This document shows, in pieces, positions 15,897-24,898 of a stretch of DNA of 46,504 nt. Origin of the DNA: a bacterium (GTDB lineage Bacteria > Zixibacteria > MSB-5A5 > WJJR01); assembly GCA_035559435.1 (NCBI GenBank), contig DATMBC010000052.1, positions 1-46,504 of the forward strand. The letters run 5' to 3'. The position numbers and the translations under genes were made by a program. Positions within the stretch are counted from its first letter, which is position 1. Every line of letters begins with the position of its first letter. Under the pieces are notes generated by a model, which was not told the DNA's origin, ran no database searches, and saw only the letters and a list, made by a program, of their open reading frames with translations.

Positions 15897-17813
15897 ATGC
15901 CCCAACCTCTGACGACTCGTCAACGCACCGCGCTGTTCTGCGCCCTGATCCTCCTCGGGATGGTCGCTCCGGCGGTGGCCGGCCTCGGCTTGCCGGAGAA
16001 TAGCCCCTTTGGCGCCGAGTCCGGATCGATTCTGACGACCGCCACGTATGTGTCGAATGACACCGTGGCCGCCGGGGGGACTGTTTGGCTCGCGGTCCGC
16101 CTCGAGCTGGCCCCGGGCTGGCATGTCAACTCCGCCCACCCCCGTCAGGATTTCCTCATTCCCACCCGGTTGGAGATGACTTTTCCATCCGGTTTCGCCC
16201 TGGGCGGGTCGATCATCTATCCCGACGGCCATGATGTCCTGCTGATCGGCGACACGATGTCGGTCTATGAATCCGGCGACGTAATTCTTGTCCCCGTGCG
16301 TGCCGGCGCCGGATCGGGTCCGGCGACCATTACCGGAGTTCTGCACTATCAGGGCTGCGATGACAACTCCTGCATCGCTCCCGACAAGGCGTCGTTGACC
16401 TGGCGGGTCAATGTCGGCGCTGGCACCAGCGAGCTCAAGCACTCAGAGCTGTTTGGCGCCGTAGCGACCACGACCGGCGCGACGCCGGCGCCCAGTGTCG
16501 CACCGGATCTGTCTTCGGTTCAGGAGAAATCCGAACTTGAGGTCTTGGTCGAAAAGCACGGCTTCTGGGGATACATCCTCGCCTTCGGCCTGGCCTTTGG
16601 CACCGGATTCCTGTTGTCCTTTTCCCCCTGTACCTATCCGATGATCCCGATCACCGTGTCGATCTTCGCCGGACAGGCGCGCGGGCCGGGACGTGGCTTC
16701 TTCCTCTCGGTCATCTATGTCCTGACCATGGCCCTGATCTATGGGATCATGGGCGTGATCGTCGCCACCGTCGGCGGCGTCTTCGGCGCCTGGCTGGCGC
16801 ACCCGGTGGTGGTGGCCGTCATCGTGGCGATCTTCGTCATCTTCGCGTTGTCGATGTTCGGACTCTACGAGTTGCAGGTTCCCGAGGGGATGCGCAACAA
16901 ACTGGCGGCCAAGGGCGGGGGACAGGGAGTCGGCGGGGTGATTGTGCTCGGCGCCATCGCCGCGCTGGTGGTCTCTCCCTGTGTGGGACCGTTTGTCGCC
17001 GGCATCATGCTCTATGTCGCCACCAGCGGCTCGGCCTTCATGGGCTTTGCGATCCTGTTCACCTTCGCGCTGGGGCTGGGCACTCTGTTCGTCCTGATCG
17101 GGACATTCTCCTCGGCGATCCAGGCGCTGCCCAAGGCGGGGGTCTGGATGGAATCGGTCAAGCGCTTCTTCGGATTCGTTCTACTGTTGATGGCCTTGTA
17201 TTTCCTGCGGACCCTGGTCTCGACCGAGCTGCTCGCGTTGCTGACCGGTCTGCTGTTTATCGGCGCCGGGGTCTTTGGCGGCGGTTTCGACCGTCTGACC
17301 GCCGAATCGGGCTTCTTTCCCCGCCTCAAGAAGGCCTTCGGGGTCCTCTGCACCGTGGTCGGCATCTACCTCCTGCTTGGCTATTTCATCTCCACCGGCC
17401 TGATCTGGCCGCCGGTCCGACTGGCCGGCGGGCCGATGGGCGCCGGCGCCGCCCATGCCGAGAAGATCCCGTGGAAGACCGATCTGAACGGCGCCCTCAG
17501 GCTGGCCCAAAGCGAGGGCAAGCCAGTGGTGATCGACACCTGGGCCACTTGGTGCGCCAACTGCCGCAAACTGGACCAGCACACCTGGTCCGATGACGCG
17601 GTGGCCGCCGAGGCGGCGCGGTTTGTGCCGGTCAAACTGCAGCTGGAAACCAACGATGCCCCGCAGACACGGGAATTCCTGCAACGGTTCGCCCTGAAGC
17701 AGTATTCGCTGCCCACCATTATCCTGATGGACTCCGGGGGACGTGTCCAGGACATCATCTTCGGCTTCGTTGACGCCAAAGAGATGCTGGCGCGTATGCG
17801 CACGGTCAGTTAG
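15897..17813 (+). CDS. dsbD: Thiol:disulfide interchange protein DsbD
   Basis: This 638-residue membrane protein carries reducing power from cytoplasmic thioredoxin to the periplasm. A signal peptide (ALFCALILLGMVAPAVAG) leads to a DsbD-alpha-like domain with the cysteine pair in YQGCDDNSCIAP. The central domain of about eight membrane segments has the paired cysteines in SFSPCTYPMIP and VVSPCVGPFV. The C-terminal thioredoxin domain has WCANC (Cys553, Cys556). All three cysteine pairs needed for the relay are present. The ATG at 15897 gives a clean signal peptide; longer starts would read through the 17-bp palindrome. It is the periplasmic reductant for cytochrome c maturation or disulfide isomerisation in known systems. 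Confidence 0.95.
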   Translation: MPQPLTTRQRTALFCALILLGMVAPAVAGLGLPENSPFGAESGSILTTATYVSNDTVAAGGTVWLAVRLELAPGWHVNSAHPRQDFLIPTRLEMTFPSGFALGGSIIYPDGHDVLLIGDTMSVYESGDVILVPVRAGAGSGPATITGVLHYQGCDDNSCIAPDKASLTWRVNVGAGTSELKHSELFGAVATTTGATPAPSVAPDLSSVQEKSELEVLVEKHGFWGYILAFGLAFGTGFLLSFSPCTYPMIPITVSIFAGQARGPGRGFFLSVIYVLTMALIYGIMGVIVATVGGVFGAWLAHPVVVAVIVAIFVIFALSMFGLYELQVPEGMRNKLAAKGGGQGVGGVIVLGAIAALVVSPCVGPFVAGIMLYVATSGSAFMGFAILFTFALGLGTLFVLIGTFSSAIQALPKAGVWMESVKRFFGFVLLLMALYFLRTLVSTELLALLTGLLFIGAGVFGGGFDRLTAESGFFPRLKKAFGVLCTVVGIYLLLGYFISTGLIWPPVRLAGGPMGAGAAHAEKIPWKTDLNGALRLAQSEGKPVVIDTWATWCANCRKLDQHTWSDDAVAAEAARFVPVKLQLETNDAPQTREFLQRFALKQYSLPTIILMDSGGRVQDIIFGFVDAKEMLARMRTVS

Positions 17814-17864
17814 AATCCCTGTGTCACCAGTGGCGGAGGGCCCTCGGGGCTGTCCGGATTGACC

Positions 17865-20618
17865 ATGCCGGAGCGCGCGCGACCACGGATTTTCCTCATC
17901 GACGGCACGGCGCTGGCCTACCGTAGCTACTTCGCCTTCATCCGCAATCCTCTGCGCGACAAGTCAGGCAAGAACACGTCGGCCATCTACGGCGTTGCCA
18001 ATTCGCTTTTGAAGATCCGTCGCGAGGAGAATCCCGACTACTGGCTCTTCGTTTTCGACCGTCCCGAGCCGACCTTCCGCGATGAGCTCTTCGCCGCCTA
18101 CAAGGCCACCCGTCCCCCGACGCCCGATGAACTGGTTGACCAACTGCCCCAGGTAAAGGATGTGGCCCGGGCTCTCGGCTGCGCGTTGATCGAGAAACCG
18201 GGCTACGAAGCCGATGACCTGATCGCCACACTGGCGCGGCGCGCCGTGAACGAGAATCTGGACGTTGTCATTGTCTCCGGCGACAAGGACCTGATGCAGT
18301 TGGTCAACGACCGCATCTCGATTTACAACCCGCGCAAGGCCGGGGCGGAGATCGAATGGCTCGATCCCGCCGGCGTCAAAGAGAAGTTTGGCGTGCCGCC
18401 CGCCCAGGTCCGCGATGTCCTCGCGCTTATGGGGGACACCTCCGATAACGTCCCTGGCATTCCCGGCATCGGCCCGAAGACCGCGGTCGAGCTGATTTCC
18501 CAGTTTGGCGATCTCGAATCGACGCTGGCCGCCGCGCCGAAGATCCCGCGCGCGGCGCTCAAGGAAAAACTCGAAAAATTCGCCGACCAGGCGCGTCTGT
18601 CGATGAAACTGGTGACGTTGCACGATAACTGCGATGTCGAGTGGACTCCGGAGCAGTGGCGCGCCGACACCCTCGACGAGAAGGCCGCCGCCCGGCTGCT
18701 TGCCGGGTTGGGGTTCAAATCGCTGGTCAAATGGCTCGCGCCCGACCTGACAGCCCCCGCGTCTCCCGCCGCCGCCGAAGGCGAATCGCCCGCGTCGGCT
18801 GCTCCCGACACGCCCGGCCAGTACCATCGCATTCGCAGCGTGGCCGAACTGCGCGAGCTGGCGCAGCGCATGGCCCGCGTCGACTGGCTGGCGGTCGACA
18901 CCGAGACCACCTCGCTGTCGATTGTCGATGCCGAGTTGGTTGGCGTCTCGCTGTCCTTCGAACGCGGCATCGCCTACTACGTTCCGGTGGGACACGCCGA
19001 CCCCGCGGTCAACCTGCCATTGGACGAAACGCTGTCGATCCTCCGTCCGATCTTGGAAGGAGAGAGGCCGCGGCTGATTGCGCAGAATGTCAAGTATGAC
19101 GCGATGGTCTTCGCGCGGCATGGCATCACGCTGGGCGGAATCGGATTCGACCCGATGCTGGCCTCATACTGCCTTGACCCGGGCGCGCGCGCCCACGGCC
19201 TCGATGCGCTCGCCGAGCAGTACTGCGGCCACACCATGCAGCCGATCTCCGAATTGATCGGCTCCGGCGCGCGACAGCAGAGCTTCAGTCTCGTGGATGT
19301 CGACGCCGCCACCCGCTACTCCGCCGAAGACGCCGACTACACTTTTCGCCTCTTTGAGATTCTCGCGCCGAAACTCAAGCCCGCGGGGGTGGACCGTCTT
19401 TTCGAGGAGATTGAACTGCCGCTGGCGCCGGTCCTCGGACGGATGGAGCTCGCGGGCGTGAACATCGACCGCGACTATCTGCGCCGTTTGTCGGCGGAGA
19501 TGGAGACACGCATCCAGGCGCTGGTGGTGCGCATCTACGACGCCGCCGGTGAGGAGTTCAATCTCAATTCCCCGGCGCAACTGGGGCACATCCTCTTTGA
19601 CATCCTCAAACTGGCCCCGCAGCGCAAGACCGCCAAGACCGCCCAGCGCGCCACCGATGTCGCCGTGCTCGAAAAACTGGCCGACGCGCACCCCTTGCCG
19701 CGCCTGATGCTCGACTACCGCCAGCTGGCCAAGCTGAAGTCGACCTATGTCGACGCGCTATTGGAGTTGGTAAATCCCCGCACCGGCCGGGTGCACACCT
19801 CGTTCCAGCAGACCGTGGCGGCGACCGGACGACTCTCCTCCACCGATCCGAATCTGCAGAACATTCCGATCCGCACCGAAGAGGGCCGCCAGATCCGCAA
19901 GGCCTTCATCGCTCGCGACGCCGATCACATCCTGATCGGAGCCGACTATTCGCAGATTGAGCTGAGGCTGATGGCGCATTTCTCCGGCGATGCCGCGTTG
20001 GTGTCCGCCTTCCGCGACGCCGCCGATGTCCACGCCCGCACCGCCGCCGAAATCTTCGGGATTCCCGAGTCGTCGGTCACGCCCGAGCAGCGCCGCCTGG
20101 CCAAGACCGCCAACTTTGGCATCATTTACGGTGTTTCGGCGTATGGACTGTCGCAGCAATCGGATATGTCGGTGGGGGAGGCAAAGACCTTCATCGACAC
20201 CTACTTCAAGCGCTATCCGGGGGTCAAACGTTTTATCGAGGCGACCATCGCCCAGGCGCGCCAGGACGGCATGGTGCGGACGCTCTTCGGGCGGCGTCGC
20301 TTCCTGCCCGACATCAATTCCTCCAATCGCCAGCGCCGGGAATTCGCCGAACGTAACGCCGTCAACACGCCGATGCAGGGCACTGCCGCCGATATCATCA
20401 AGAAGGCGATGATCGCCATCGACCGTCGATTGTATCAGGAAATGAGACGGACCGTCATGACCCTGCAAGTGCACGATGAATTGGTCTTTGATGCCCACCG
20501 CGGCGAGGCCGAGGCGGTCGCCGCGATGGTCAAAGACGAAATGGAGAACGCGGTCCAGTTGTCGGTGCCCCTGCTGGTGGATGTCGGCATGGGCGACAAC
20601 TGGCTCGCCGCCAAGTAG
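17865..20618 (+). CDS. polA: DNA polymerase I
   Basis: This 917-residue enzyme has all three PolA domains. The 5' nuclease starts with FLIDGTALAYRSYFAF and has GYEADDLIATLA, VSGDKDLMQLV and DNVPGIPGIGPKTA. The 3'-5' exonuclease keeps its metal pair in AVDTETTSL (Asp345, Glu347), so proofreading is probably active, unlike in some Gram-positive PolA. The polymerase has motif A GADYSQIELRLMAH, motif B RRLAKTANFGIIYG and motif C LQVHDELVFD. It fills gaps and removes primers. The ATG at 17865 is chosen over a TTG two codons upstream. It lies 51 bases after dsbD and 9 bases before an unknown exported protein. Confidence 0.97.
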   Translation: MPERARPRIFLIDGTALAYRSYFAFIRNPLRDKSGKNTSAIYGVANSLLKIRREENPDYWLFVFDRPEPTFRDELFAAYKATRPPTPDELVDQLPQVKDVARALGCALIEKPGYEADDLIATLARRAVNENLDVVIVSGDKDLMQLVNDRISIYNPRKAGAEIEWLDPAGVKEKFGVPPAQVRDVLALMGDTSDNVPGIPGIGPKTAVELISQFGDLESTLAAAPKIPRAALKEKLEKFADQARLSMKLVTLHDNCDVEWTPEQWRADTLDEKAAARLLAGLGFKSLVKWLAPDLTAPASPAAAEGESPASAAPDTPGQYHRIRSVAELRELAQRMARVDWLAVDTETTSLSIVDAELVGVSLSFERGIAYYVPVGHADPAVNLPLDETLSILRPILEGERPRLIAQNVKYDAMVFARHGITLGGIGFDPMLASYCLDPGARAHGLDALAEQYCGHTMQPISELIGSGARQQSFSLVDVDAATRYSAEDADYTFRLFEILAPKLKPAGVDRLFEEIELPLAPVLGRMELAGVNIDRDYLRRLSAEMETRIQALVVRIYDAAGEEFNLNSPAQLGHILFDILKLAPQRKTAKTAQRATDVAVLEKLADAHPLPRLMLDYRQLAKLKSTYVDALLELVNPRTGRVHTSFQQTVAATGRLSSTDPNLQNIPIRTEEGRQIRKAFIARDADHILIGADYSQIELRLMAHFSGDAALVSAFRDAADVHARTAAEIFGIPESSVTPEQRRLAKTANFGIIYGVSAYGLSQQSDMSVGEAKTFIDTYFKRYPGVKRFIEATIAQARQDGMVRTLFGRRRFLPDINSSNRQRREFAERNAVNTPMQGTAADIIKKAMIAIDRRLYQEMRRTVMTLQVHDELVFDAHRGEAEAVAAMVKDEMENAVQLSVPLLVDVGMGDNWLAAK

Positions 20619-20627
20619 GCCCTGTCC

Positions 20628-22286
20628 ATGAAGACCGATACCTCTCGCCGCCGGCGCACGCGCGCGGTCCTATTCGTTCCGGTCCTGTTGTTCTGCTTGT
20701 TCCCGACCGCATCGCCGGCCTCACCGGCCGACGATCTGCATTGGCGCGCCTGGGACCAATGCCTCGACAGCGCCGCGGTTCTGCCCGCCGCGCGTCTGGC
20801 GTTCTATGTCCATCGCACCGTGGCGGTGCCGCATCCGGAAATCTACCTGCAGGCGGACGAGCTGATTTCCGGCATTCTCGAAAACCTCCCCGGCAGCCGC
20901 CTGGCCTACCGCTCGCGCGATGCGCGCGACATCGAGATGTACCTGCGCATTGCCCGCCGCGAAATGAAGGGCGGCGCGTTCGGTTGGGGGATGATGACGG
21001 TCACTCCCGACAGCGTCTACGACGCCCGGCGCCTCGACGAACCGCGGCAGTGGCTGGATCTGCGTGCTCCATCGGCTGCCGTCCTGCTCAAGTCGGCGGC
21101 CGAGAGATTGACCACCTTTGAATCCGCGCTCCTGCGCTACAACCAGCTGACCCGGACCGGGCGCTTCGGTGATGACTTATTCGTCGTCGTTGATAGAGAT
21201 GGCCGCGGCTATCTGGCATCCGACTCGATCCTGTGGGAGGCCGGATTCTCCGACCGTTCCGTCAAGAAGCCGGAATCAGTCGCGCCTGTCTTGGTCTTTA
21301 ACCGTCGCGCGGTCTTCTCCGCCCTGGTCAACCGGGATGATCGCTCCGCCGATTCGGCCTTGGCGCGGGTCATGGCGCGGCTGGGAACGCCGCGCAAGAT
21401 ATCGTTCGACGAGGCCGACGCGGCCCGAATCGAGCGGCTCAAGCAGGTGGGCGCGCTCACCGATCCGATGCTGGCCCGCGCCGCCATTCTGCATGCCGCC
21501 GGGCCGGTCGATCGCGCGCAGCCGCAGGTCGACTCCGCCTGGGCGGCGATCGGCGCCCCCGGCGACACGCTGCCGTCCTGCGCCACGCTGACGCTGTTAG
21601 AGACGCTTTACTGGGCCAATCATCTGAGCCCGTGGGCGGCGAAGCTGGCGGTGATCGCCGGCGCCGACTCGCTGGCAACGGCGCTGCCCGCCGTTCAAGC
21701 CGAATACCTGCGACAGGCCGGACGACCGATCGCGCCGCAGGACACGGCCGACCCGGTCCGAGAGGCGTGGGGCTGTCTCTGGTCCTATGACCTCATCATC
21801 ACGACCATCGACGACATCGCGCTGACCCGAGCCGGGTCCTCGTATTCGCAGGCCGCCGCCATGTCCGCCGTTCTCGATCTGGCGGGGCTGCCATCCTTCC
21901 AGCTGTCGGTGCGCTTGGGGGACAAGCAGATTCCCGATCAGGAATGGGTCTTTGCCGGTGAAGGAAGATTCCAGTTCAATCTGGGGGTTTGGACCAGCGT
22001 CCCGCTCTCGCTGCCGTCCGGGGCCCGCCCGGCCGTGGTGTTGGTCTCGGGATTCGCCGCGCGCGGACGTCCGGTGCGCATCGGGCTTGGCGCCTTCTGC
22101 TCGGCGCTGGATGATCTGGGTGTGGGGCAGGAGATCGGACGCATCGCGCGCCAGATGCCGCTGGCGAGTCTGATGGTCCAGCCGCCGACCGGCGAAGTCT
22201 GCTCCATGCAACGATTCATTGCGGAACTCACCGAAGGCCGGCACCGCTCGCGCCATCCGATGTGGCCCGGTGCCACCGTGCCGTAG
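20628..22286 (+). CDS. Exported protein of unknown function
   Basis: I do not recognise this 552-residue protein. After a basic start, residues 13-33 form a signal peptide (VLFVPVLLFCLFPTASPASP). The mature part is mostly helical in appearance and has no lipobox. Near residues 405-450 a stretch reads SYSQAAAMSAVLDLAGLPSF, then a gap and QEWVFAGEGRFQFNLGVW. This recalls the core of transglutaminase-like proteases, but with Ser at the place of the catalytic Cys and Glu-Trp near the place of the His; the resemblance is weak. It starts 9 bases after polA and is followed closely by coaE, so it is cotranscribed with housekeeping genes. Confidence 0.75.
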   Translation: MKTDTSRRRRTRAVLFVPVLLFCLFPTASPASPADDLHWRAWDQCLDSAAVLPAARLAFYVHRTVAVPHPEIYLQADELISGILENLPGSRLAYRSRDARDIEMYLRIARREMKGGAFGWGMMTVTPDSVYDARRLDEPRQWLDLRAPSAAVLLKSAAERLTTFESALLRYNQLTRTGRFGDDLFVVVDRDGRGYLASDSILWEAGFSDRSVKKPESVAPVLVFNRRAVFSALVNRDDRSADSALARVMARLGTPRKISFDEADAARIERLKQVGALTDPMLARAAILHAAGPVDRAQPQVDSAWAAIGAPGDTLPSCATLTLLETLYWANHLSPWAAKLAVIAGADSLATALPAVQAEYLRQAGRPIAPQDTADPVREAWGCLWSYDLIITTIDDIALTRAGSSYSQAAAMSAVLDLAGLPSFQLSVRLGDKQIPDQEWVFAGEGRFQFNLGVWTSVPLSLPSGARPAVVLVSGFAARGRPVRIGLGAFCSALDDLGVGQEIGRIARQMPLASLMVQPPTGEVCSMQRFIAELTEGRHRSRHPMWPGATVP

Positions 22287-22342
22287 GCCGGACGCGTCGC
22301 TTTGCGCTTCCCTCACGGCATCCGTGGCGTTTCCTTCGCAGT

Positions 22343-22963
22343 GTGTCGAGTCGGTCTCCCAAACGCGCCATTCCGGTGATCGGTGTCACCGGGCCGATCG
22401 GCTCGGGCAAGAGCGCCGTGTCCGCTTGCTTTGCCGCCTGGGGCGGCGCCATTGTCTCCGGCGATGAGATCGGACATCGGGTCGTGGACCGCTCCCCGCA
22501 ACTTCGCAATCGACTGGCGCGCGCCTTCGGCCACGACATCCTCACGGGGGGACAGATCGATCGCGGCCTGCTGGCCCGACGCGCCTTCGCCGGGCCGCGT
22601 CAGACCGCCACGTTGAACCGCATCGTCCATCCCGCGCTGGTGGCTGAGCTGAATCGCGAGGTTGCCCGTCTGCGTCGCCGACGCGGCGTGCGCGCCGTCG
22701 TCATCGACGCCGCCCTCTTGGTCGAGTGGGGTATTGGCCGGATTCACTGGGATTTCCTCGTCGGCGTCAACGCCCCCTACGAATTGCGGCTCCGTCGGTT
22801 GCGCAAGCGCGGGATGTCGCTGGCGCAAATCCGCCGTTTCTCCCGGGCGCAAATGCCGTGGAATCGCAAGCGCGCGTATTGCGATTTCATTGTCAAAAAC
22901 GGTTCTTCCTGGGCGAATCTGCGCCGCGAAGCGAGACTTTGCTGGGAAAAAATGTTATCATAA
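22343..22963 (+). CDS. coaE: Dephospho-CoA kinase
   Basis: This enzyme phosphorylates dephospho-CoA, the last step in coenzyme A synthesis. The P-loop is VTGPIGSGKSAVS; SGDEIGHRVVD, LNRIVHPAL and the VVIDAALLVEWG stretch match CoaE. The C-terminal NRKRAYCDFIVKNG corresponds to the usual ADxVI-NxG segment. The start is uncertain: the GTG at 22343 gives 206 residues, the normal family length. An ATG at 22262 would give 233 residues and overlap the previous gene by 25 bases. Neither has a clear ribosome binding site. Its stop lies inside an inverted repeat. Confidence 0.88.
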   Translation: MSSRSPKRAIPVIGVTGPIGSGKSAVSACFAAWGGAIVSGDEIGHRVVDRSPQLRNRLARAFGHDILTGGQIDRGLLARRAFAGPRQTATLNRIVHPALVAELNREVARLRRRRGVRAVVIDAALLVEWGIGRIHWDFLVGVNAPYELRLRRLRKRGMSLAQIRRFSRAQMPWNRKRAYCDFIVKNGSSWANLRREARLCWEKMLS

Positions 22964-22979
22964 AGTCCGACAACATTTT
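22949..22979 (+). promoter_or_regulatory. Inverted repeat at the coaE-transketolase junction
   Basis: AAAATGTT at 22949-22956 and AACATTTT at 22972-22979 are perfect inverted copies 15 bases apart, and the coaE stop lies between them. The AT-rich stretch stands out from its surroundings. A weak promoter (TTGCTG at 22939, 16 bases, TAAAGT at 22961) overlaps it. It could be an operator or a weak attenuator before the transketolase genes. Confidence 0.45.
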
Positions 22980-23017
22980 CGGAGATTCGCTCCACCCGAT
23001 CTCCGGAGAAGGAGCCG

Positions 23018-23890
23018 ATGACCAGACAAAATCCCTACCGATTTAGCGTCGAACGATTGGCCGACAAAGCGCTGGAGATTCGACGCGACATCATCACGAT
23101 GCTGGTGGAAGCCAAGTCGGGACACACCGGCGGGCCGCTGGGGTTTGCCGATGTGGCCACCGCATTGTTTTTCCACGAATTGGTGTTCGATCCGAAGAAC
23201 CCGAAGTGGCCCGATCGCGACATGTGGTTCTACTCGTTCGGGCATGTGACCCCGATCCACTACAGCGCATTGGCCGAAGCCGGGTTCTTCCCGCTGAAGG
23301 ACCTGATGAAATTCCGCAAGTTCGATGGCCATCTGCAAGGGCACCCCTCCAACCTGGACTCGCCCGGCATCGAGGTGTCCTCCGGCTCGCTGGGGCAGGG
23401 GCTTTCGATCGCCTTCGGCGCCGCCTACGGCTCGCGTATGGATGGGCACCCGCGCCGGGTTTATGCGCTCATGTCCGACGGCGAGCAGCAGGAGGGATCG
23501 ATCTGGGAGGCGGTGATGTCGGCCGGTCATTACCAGCTCGACAACCTCTGCGGCATCATCGATTACAACAACATCCAGATCGACGGCTGCGTCGAGGACA
23601 TCATGGGTCTGGCGCCTCTGGCCGACAAGTACCGCGCCTTCCGCTGGCATGTGATCGAAATCGACGGCCACGATTTCCGTCAAATCCTCGCCGCCCTCGA
23701 TGAGGCACGCGCCACTAAGGGCAAGCCCACCGTCATCCTGGCGCGCACCGTCATGGGACGGCCCGTGAGTTTCATGAGCGACAATTACGAGTGGCACGGC
23801 AAACCGCCGACCCGCGAACAAGGTGAAAAGGCCCTGGCCGAACTGGGAACCTCGTTGGCCGAATGGTCCGCGCGCCTGTTGAACAACTGA
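23018..23890 (+). CDS. Transketolase, N-terminal (TPP-binding) subunit
   Basis: This 290-residue protein is the thiamine diphosphate-binding half of a split transketolase, which moves two-carbon units between sugar phosphates in the pentose phosphate pathway. Visible motifs are SGHTGGPLGFADVATALFF, GSLGQGLSIAFGAAYG and the TPP/Mg motif LMSDGEQQEGSIWEA followed by YNN. The other half is encoded next, after 21 bases. Two-gene transketolases occur in archaea and many bacteria. The ATG at 23018 follows GAGAAGGAG, a strong ribosome binding site. Specificity (transketolase or a related dihydroxyacetone-type enzyme) cannot be settled from sequence alone. Confidence 0.93.
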   Translation: MTRQNPYRFSVERLADKALEIRRDIITMLVEAKSGHTGGPLGFADVATALFFHELVFDPKNPKWPDRDMWFYSFGHVTPIHYSALAEAGFFPLKDLMKFRKFDGHLQGHPSNLDSPGIEVSSGSLGQGLSIAFGAAYGSRMDGHPRRVYALMSDGEQQEGSIWEAVMSAGHYQLDNLCGIIDYNNIQIDGCVEDIMGLAPLADKYRAFRWHVIEIDGHDFRQILAALDEARATKGKPTVILARTVMGRPVSFMSDNYEWHGKPPTREQGEKALAELGTSLAEWSARLLNN

Positions 23891-23911
23891 CGCCAACGGA
23901 GACTCTCGCAC

Positions 23912-24865
23912 ATGCCGGAACTGAAGAAAACACGCGAAGGCTTTGGCCGCGCCCTTGTTGAACTTGGAAAGGCCAACCCCGACGTGGTCGTGCTGGTCGG
24001 GGACCTGTCGGAATCGACGATGGTCAGTTTCTTCGCGAAGGAGTTCCCCGAACGGTTCATCCAGATGGGTGTGGCCGAGCAGAACATCATGAACACCGCC
24101 GCCGGACTCTCGCTGGTCGGCAAGATTCCATTTCTGTCGACCTACGGCGCTTTCGCCACCTGCCGTTGCATGGACCAGATTCGCGTCACCGTCTGCTACT
24201 CCGATCTGAACGTCAAGATCGGCGGCGCCCACGGCGGCATCTCGGTCGGGCCTGACGGCGCCACGCACCAGGCGATGGAAGAAATCTCGATGTTGCGCGC
24301 CCTGCCGCGCATGAAAGTCGTCGTTCCCTGCGACTTTGAGGAGACGCGCAAGGCCACCCACGCCGCCGCCGAACTCTGGGGGCCGGTGTACATCCGCTTC
24401 GGCCGTGAAAATGTGCCGGTGGTGACCACGCCCGAGACACCGTTTGTCTTCGGCAAAGGACTGCCGCTGCGCGACGGCGGCGATCTGGCCATCATCGCCT
24501 GCGGGGTGATGGTCTACGAGGCCCTGGAGGCCGCCGATGCCCTCGCCAAGCGCGGCATCGAGGCGCGGGTGATCAACCTGCACACGATCAAGCCGATTGA
24601 CCGCGAGATCATCCGGCAGGCGGCCGCTGACTGCGGCGCCATCGTCACCGCCGAGGAACACCAGATCAACGGCGGGCTGGGCGGCGCGGTTGCCGAGGTG
24701 GTGGTCCGTGGCAACCCCGTTCCCATGGAGTTTGTGGCCGTCGATGATCGCTTCGGGCAGTCGGGGACACCGGATGAGTTGATGACGGCCTTCGGGTTGA
24801 AGTCGCGCGACATCATCGCGGCCGGCGAGAAGGTCTTGAAACGCAAGACGGCCCGTGTCTTTTGA
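23912..24865 (+). CDS. Transketolase, C-terminal (pyrimidine-binding) subunit
   Basis: This 317-residue protein is the partner half of the split transketolase. It holds the pyrimidine-binding domain, with VGDLSESTMVSFFAKEFPER, the catalytic Glu in MGVAEQNIMNTAAGLSL, and GPDGATHQAMEEISMLR. The C-terminal transketolase domain ends in VTAEEHQINGGLGGAVAEV. It has the size and order of archaeal-type and Firmicutes-type split enzymes. The start ATG at 23912 lies 21 bases after the N-subunit stop, so equal expression is likely. Confidence 0.93.
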   Translation: MPELKKTREGFGRALVELGKANPDVVVLVGDLSESTMVSFFAKEFPERFIQMGVAEQNIMNTAAGLSLVGKIPFLSTYGAFATCRCMDQIRVTVCYSDLNVKIGGAHGGISVGPDGATHQAMEEISMLRALPRMKVVVPCDFEETRKATHAAAELWGPVYIRFGRENVPVVTTPETPFVFGKGLPLRDGGDLAIIACGVMVYEALEAADALAKRGIEARVINLHTIKPIDREIIRQAAADCGAIVTAEEHQINGGLGGAVAEVVVRGNPVPMEFVAVDDRFGQSGTPDELMTAFGLKSRDIIAAGEKVLKRKTARVF

Positions 24866-24898
24866 CCCGCCGCTTGCCAACGAAGGAAGTGTGTGATC

